From Bog-159 sp963785255 (GTDB taxonomy: Bacteria; Acidobacteriota; Terriglobia; Bryobacterales; Bryobacteraceae), in NCBI GenBank assembly GCA_963785255.1, contig CAWAUR010000002.1, positions 62,001 to 126,000 on the forward strand: DNA of 64,000 bases, given 5' to 3'. Of this stretch, positions 60,424 to 64,000 are shown in pieces (position 1 is the first letter of the stretch; every line of letters starts with the position of its first letter). A program made the translations under genes and the position numbers. Below the pieces are notes generated by a model. It was not told the DNA's origin. It did no database searches and saw nothing but the letters and a program-made list of their open reading frames with translations.

Positions 60424-60500
60424 GGGCTGGAGGCTAGGGACTGGGGTCTGGGGCCGGAGCGATCCGCCGCTCTAACCCCTAGTCCCTGGTCCCTAGTCCC
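60424..60500. repeat. Inverted repeat of the 'CTAGGGACTGGGG' type
   Basis: GGCTAGGGACTGGGGTCTGG on the left and CTAACCCCTAGTCCCTGGTC on the right pair across an 88-bp gap between the two cytochrome b genes. A related GGGGCTAGGGAGTGGGGGCT occurs at 51060. It could weaken read-through inside the operon. Confidence 0.7.
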
Positions 60501-60501
60501 G

Positions 60502-61449
60502 TTATATTTTCCTCGGTTCCTTAATCTCCGACTCCAGCACCACTGGCGCGGGGCCGGAGATGCCGCCGTCTTTACGTACACGCCAGAAGTGCACAACCAT
60601 AAAAGTCGAGGCGATGATGGGAATCGCCACGCAGTGCCAGATGTAAGCGCGCAACAGGGCATTCGCGTCCACGATCGAGCCGCCCAGTAGCCCGAAACGC
60701 ACGTCATTAAAAGGTGTCATGCCCAACTGGTGGCCAAATGGTCCGTCGTGGCCCAGCAGCGGCGTGGCGCGCGCCATGTTCGTTCCCACGGTCACGGCCC
60801 AGAAGCCCAGCTGATCGTCGGGCAGCAGGTAGCCGGTGAAACTGAGCAGCAGCGTCAAAACTAGTAGCAACACGCCCACTACCCAGTTGAACTGCCGCGG
60901 CGGCTTATACGAGCCCGTCAGGTAGACGCGGAACATGTGCAGCTCGACCATGATCACCATCAGGTGCGCGCCCCATCGGTGCATGTTGCGCAGCAGTTTG
61001 CCGAAGGGAACATCGTGTTCGAGATACAGAATGTCGCGGAAGGCCACCACCTTCGAGGGATGGTAGTAGAACATCAGCAGCGTGCCGGTGAAGACCAGCG
61101 TGATGTAGACGTAGAACGTCATGCCGCCCATGCCCCAGGTGTATTTGTAGGCCACCGCGTCGCGATTGATTTTGGCGGGGTGCAGGTGCAGGAAGACGTT
61201 GGAGAGCACGCCCAGCGCACGGCTGCGCGGCGTCTCATCGTGCTTCACGCGCAGCACCGATTTCCAGAGGTCGGTCTTCTCGGGCTGCTTGAGGGCTTTC
61301 AATTCGTCGACGGCGCGTTCGCGCACCACCTTGCTGCCTTCGAGCAGCGCGGTCACCTTGCCTTTGCCGTTCTTGCCGTTACCGGAAGCGCCGGCGGGCG
61401 TTCCATTGGTGGACGCGGGCGCTCCGTTCTTTCCTTCCGATTCAGCCAT
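60502..61449 (-). CDS. Cytochrome b, N-terminal subunit (b6-like, heme-binding)
   Basis: A 315 aa protein of the quinol:cytochrome c oxidoreductase. Heme-ligand histidines are in LRNMHRWGAHLMVIMVELHM and in YIWHCVAIPIIASTFMVVHF, spaced as in cytochrome b6. The Qo loop includes SFTGYLLPDDQLGFWAVTVG. The N-terminus is a long Gly/Asn/Ser-rich tail (about 35 residues) with a charged helix. Follows the Rieske gene with a 104-base gap. Confidence 0.92.
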   Translation of the reverse strand: MAESEGKNGAPASTNGTPAGASGNGKNGKGKVTALLEGSKVVRERAVDELKALKQPEKTDLWKSVLRVKHDETPRSRALGVLSNVFLHLHPAKINRDAVAYKYTWGMGGMTFYVYITLVFTGTLLMFYYHPSKVVAFRDILYLEHDVPFGKLLRNMHRWGAHLMVIMVELHMFRVYLTGSYKPPRQFNWVVGVLLLVLTLLLSFTGYLLPDDQLGFWAVTVGTNMARATPLLGHDGPFGHQLGMTPFNDVRFGLLGGSIVDANALLRAYIWHCVAIPIIASTFMVVHFWRVRKDGGISGPAPVVLESEIKEPRKI

Positions 61450-61553
61450 GATTCACCTTCCAACAAACTCGCGCAAAACGGGGCACGGCCGCGCCGCCAC
61501 CATCCCGCGAGTTCCATCCTTTATTGGCGGCGCGGACACCCGCCCCTTTGCGC

Positions 61554-62165
61554 TCAAACATTGCGGAGAATGGCGCCTTCGTCGCCAAACTGCGAGCGCT
61601 CGCCCTTGGGCCATCGATAGACGTGGCTCAAGTCCACCACGATCTGGCCTTCGGGGTCGAGTTCCACGTGCGCGCGGTCCATGGGCCGGGGCGCCGGGCC
61701 TTCGAAGTTGATGCCTTCCGGATCGTATCCGCTGCCATGACACGGGCACTTAAATTTGTTTTCGCTGGGCTTCCAATCCGGCGTGCAGCCCAGATGCGTA
61801 CAGATGGCGGAGATCACGAAAATGCCTTCCGTGTTCCGCACCACCCAGATGCGGTATTGATTTTGGAACTTGGTATCCACGCCGAATCCGAAATCGGCGG
61901 GATAGCCGATGCGGAAGCGGGTCTTGGGTTCGTACAGAGCGCGCGGGAAGAAGAAGCGCAGGAACATCAGGAAATTCACGCCCAATACGCCCAACACCGA
62001 GGCGATGACGAAACGGCGGCGGCGGAGAATGCCCTTTTGCGGATCGGAATCCGCGGGGTCGGGATCTTTGAGAATCTTGAAAAGCGCTTGCGAAAGCGAA
62101 GGTTTCGACGATGGTGGCGGCGGGGCAGTCTTGCCCGCCGGACCTTCGGTGGTCGGGTTTGCCAT
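61554..62165 (-). CDS. Rieske iron-sulfur protein
   Basis: A 203 aa 2Fe-2S subunit. One N-terminal membrane anchor (FVIASVLGVLGVNFLMFLRF) follows a proline-rich cytoplasmic tail. The cluster motifs are complete: CTHLGC and CPCHGSGYD. The anchor is preceded by RRRRFV, compatible with Tat export. It is the first gene of the respiratory operon; the 600-base gap upstream holds its promoter. Confidence 0.93.
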   Translation of the reverse strand: MANPTTEGPAGKTAPPPPSSKPSLSQALFKILKDPDPADSDPQKGILRRRRFVIASVLGVLGVNFLMFLRFFFPRALYEPKTRFRIGYPADFGFGVDTKFQNQYRIWVVRNTEGIFVISAICTHLGCTPDWKPSENKFKCPCHGSGYDPEGINFEGPAPRPMDRAHVELDPEGQIVVDLSHVYRWPKGERSQFGDEGAILRNV

Positions 62166-62763
62166 TACTTTCCTCTAGACCGGCGCGGGCCGGCCGTCCT
62201 TAAATTCGTGCGAATTGTAGGGGACCCGGTAAGCGCCGCTGTTTCCGCCAGCCGCGGGAAATAACGACTCCGTTATGGAGAGTATGGTAAAGCCTGGCTA
62301 CTAGTAATTGGGGCCCTATAAAATCGCTGACCAGAGCCGCCGTCTCCCCACTACGCTGACATCCCTCAGCGTCGCATCCCAAGTGCTCCCTCAAAATTTA
62401 TTCATCGAACATCTTACACCCATTCAGGTAGTTTGCAAGTGGGGGGTGGGGGAAAGTTTGGGGCTGGGGCTGCGGGAGTTGGCGGCTGCCCAGCCTGTTG
62501 CCGGGACGTGACTGCTCGCGTCGTGGTTCTGTGACGCCCTGAATCTGTCGAACCGGGCCCCGGACCTCGCCGATTCCTCAGTCGAGGCGGGTCACGGCGC
62601 CTGCGGCACAAGCCGAGGCGGTTCGGGCTTAGGGTGACTTGAGAGGTCGTCTGCAATTGTTGGAAAATTCCTCAGTGCCAGCCCCATTGATTTTTCATTT
62701 GCGTTCCCCCAGCGCACATGATATTACTACCGCAGGAAATATTCCAGCACTTGGAGGGTCCTC
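62166..62763. other. Intergenic region upstream of the Rieske operon
   Basis: About 600 bases with no gene I can support. It must contain the promoter for the minus-strand respiratory operon. A G-rich tract (GTGGGGGGTGGGGGAAAG) lies at 62439. Sequence near 62764-62880 may be the eroded body of the quinoprotein-like relic. Confidence 0.4.
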
Positions 62764-62879
62764 ATGCGCCAAGCCTGGAAGCACCTAACTTTGGCGAAGC
62801 GAATTTGTACGACGGTCGGGCTCGCCCTGCACGAGCGGGATGATATGTCCTCCGGGGGATGCTTCCCTGACCGAGTTCC

Positions 62880-63162
62880 ATGGCACGCGGGGTGGGGCAT
62901 TTCTACGCTTACACCGCCCTGCCCAATGTCGACGACGTATTGCATCAGGACTGGGTCAGCAGCGAGGTCAACGGCACAAATCTGTGGTGCGCCTCCTCCT
63001 TCGCCAGGCCGACAGTGGTCAACGGCAGGGCCTACGTTCCCCACGTACGCCGTTAGTCATGGCGTCAGCTTCCCCACTGACCAGAGCGGGAATGCGCTGT
63101 GCCCGACATCAGCTCAGCAGTCGGGCAGCGCGTATCCATCCGGCCTGTTGGTGTGCTACTAG
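62880..63162 (+). pseudogene. C-terminal relic of a quinoprotein-like (PQQ/beta-propeller) protein
   Basis: From 62880 one frame reads MARGVGHFYAYTALPNVDDV and then NLWCASSFARPTVVNGRAYV, wording typical of the last blade of exported PQQ-type propellers. An extra C in the run at 63040 shifts the frame; the other frame continues PTYAVSHGVSFPTDQSG and ends LLVCY with a stop at 63162. No start or signal peptide is present, and the first blades are missing. Confidence 0.5.
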
Positions 63163-63227
63163 CAGCTACCGGCACGCGGCTTCCAACATTGCGCCCGGCT
63201 GCCCCCTGTGTTAACGGAGTCAAACCA

Positions 63228-64000
63228 GTGAGAAACCACATTCGCAGGTCCATTCTTTTCGGTACGCTAACCGCTGTCAAGTCTGCAGTACCTCAGACAT
63301 CTGCGGTCAGCTATAGGGCCGTGTACAGTTTCCAGGGCGGAGGGTACTCCCAGCCGGGCCCGATCGCCGAAGGATCCAGCGGCGTCTTCTTCACAGCAGT
63401 CGTGGCCCCGGCGCTCGTCTCCGTTACCTCACAGGGGACGATGGCCACCATCGCCACGTTCCCGGACAACTACACGGTTGTGTCCTACACCGTCGCAGCG
63501 CCGAACCAAATGCTCTACTCCTCGGTTGAGACGTTTGGCTCAGGCAGCGTATTTTCATTCTCCCCAAGCACGGAGGGCGAGCACACGTATCCCCCGCAGA
63601 GCCTCTTCCCGTGTCCCATCGCAGGCAACCTGCCGGGGGGCAATATGTTTGGCCTCGCATCCACTTTTTCGGGCCCCACCTGGAGCTTCGCGACGATCGA
63701 CGTGGCGGCCAATATGACACCCCTTTATCAATTCCCTTCCGGCAGCCTTCCGGCGGTGCCGGTCTACGCGACCGACGGTAACTACTATGGCACGGGGGCC
63801 ACAAGCAACACTGCAACCACCACGTACTTTTACAAGCTGACGCCGTCAGGCGCCTTCACTACTGTCGCCACGCTGCCGTTCCTCTCGTACGCCTTCCCGG
63901 GAAGCGGGTTCATTCTGCAGGGCACCGACGGCAATTTCTATGGCATTCAGCCCACCGGCTACGGCTGCTCAAAAAACAACCAGCGTGGCGCCATTTACCA
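63228..64000 (+). CDS. Secreted TIGR03803-type repeat protein (partial, runs off window)
   Basis: The frame from GTG 63228 is open to the last base of the window (257 codons). ACGGAGTCAAACCA precedes the start. After a short, weakly hydrophobic N-terminus the protein shows units of the Gloeo_Verruco repeat family: YRAVYSFQGGGYSQPGPIAE, YATDGNYYGTGATSN, YFYKLTPSGAFTTVATLPF, LQGTDGNFYGIQPTG. The family is thought to form beta-propellers on exported proteins. The signal peptide is unconvincing, so the true start could lie elsewhere. The stop is beyond the window. Confidence 0.72.
   Translation, partial: MRNHIRRSILFGTLTAVKSAVPQTSAVSYRAVYSFQGGGYSQPGPIAEGSSGVFFTAVVAPALVSVTSQGTMATIATFPDNYTVVSYTVAAPNQMLYSSVETFGSGSVFSFSPSTEGEHTYPPQSLFPCPIAGNLPGGNMFGLASTFSGPTWSFATIDVAANMTPLYQFPSGSLPAVPVYATDGNYYGTGATSNTATTTYFYKLTPSGAFTTVATLPFLSYAFPGSGFILQGTDGNFYGIQPTGYGCSKNNQRGAIY

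Overview
The window (64 kb, GC-rich) reads as the chromosome of an Acidobacteriota soil bacterium of the Bryobacterales / 'Candidatus Solibacter' type. The pointers are the Solibacter-type C-terminal domain (TIGR03437 family) on very large secreted proteins, BACON-like repeats, a DUF4342 protein, Gloeo_Verruco-type (TIGR03803) repeat proteins, tandem secreted phospholipase-C-like enzymes, and many short palindromic repeats between genes. This taxonomy is inferred from gene content; no 16S gene is present.

Layout. 1-1.8 kb: ergothioneine genes egtB-egtD (minus). 2.0-7.9 kb: two paralogous phospholipase-C-like proteins flanked by two paralogous small secreted proteins. 8.0-8.7 kb: two back-to-back gene relics. 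8.7-12.1 kb: GMC oxidoreductase with its small Tat subunit, a DUF202 membrane protein and a 2H phosphoesterase. 12.3-14.3 kb: M3 oligopeptidase. 14.4-16.3 kb: a group II intron sitting inside a dispersed palindromic repeat. 16.4-30 kb: small conserved genes, secreted surface proteins (one 2250 aa with a 654-bp tandem DNA repeat; one S74-chaperone protein split by a frameshift) and a rhomboid protease. 30-38 kb: CoA-binding protein, DUF4342, PilT ATPase, M28 peptidase with its start region triplicated upstream, cytidine deaminase, an exported amidohydrolase and a double-SIS sugar-phosphate enzyme. 38-47 kb: mosaic accessory region with glycoside hydrolase (GH3) relics, a GH35-like enzyme, an eroded type IIL restriction-modification gene, a DUF6978-DUF1828/1829 pair and a three-gene CHAT-protease cassette. 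47-51.7 kb: HAD phosphatase, tRNA-Ala, methyltransferase, tatA/tatC and a hicB with an inactivated hicA. 51.7-62.2 kb: a long minus-strand respiratory block: Rieske protein, split cytochrome b, an eight-heme cytochrome c, a cupredoxin-like protein, then heme o synthase, an ABC exporter, SCO1 and DUF420. 62.2-64 kb: a quinoprotein-like relic and a repeat protein cut by the window edge.

How it fits together. The respiratory block would move electrons from quinol through Rieske/cytochrome b into a multi-heme cytochrome c, and supplies assembly factors (heme o synthesis, copper delivery) for a terminal oxidase that lies outside the window. The secreted enzymes, Tat genes and giant surface proteins fit an oligotrophic soil heterotroph. 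The most interesting part is 38-47 kb: a CHAT caspase-like protease encoded behind a small constant-component-like protein, next to defence-gene remnants, with a perfect 42-bp direct repeat that duplicates the start of the cassette's first gene. Many genes are frameshifted or truncated, some in homopolymers, so sequencing error has to be separated from real decay.
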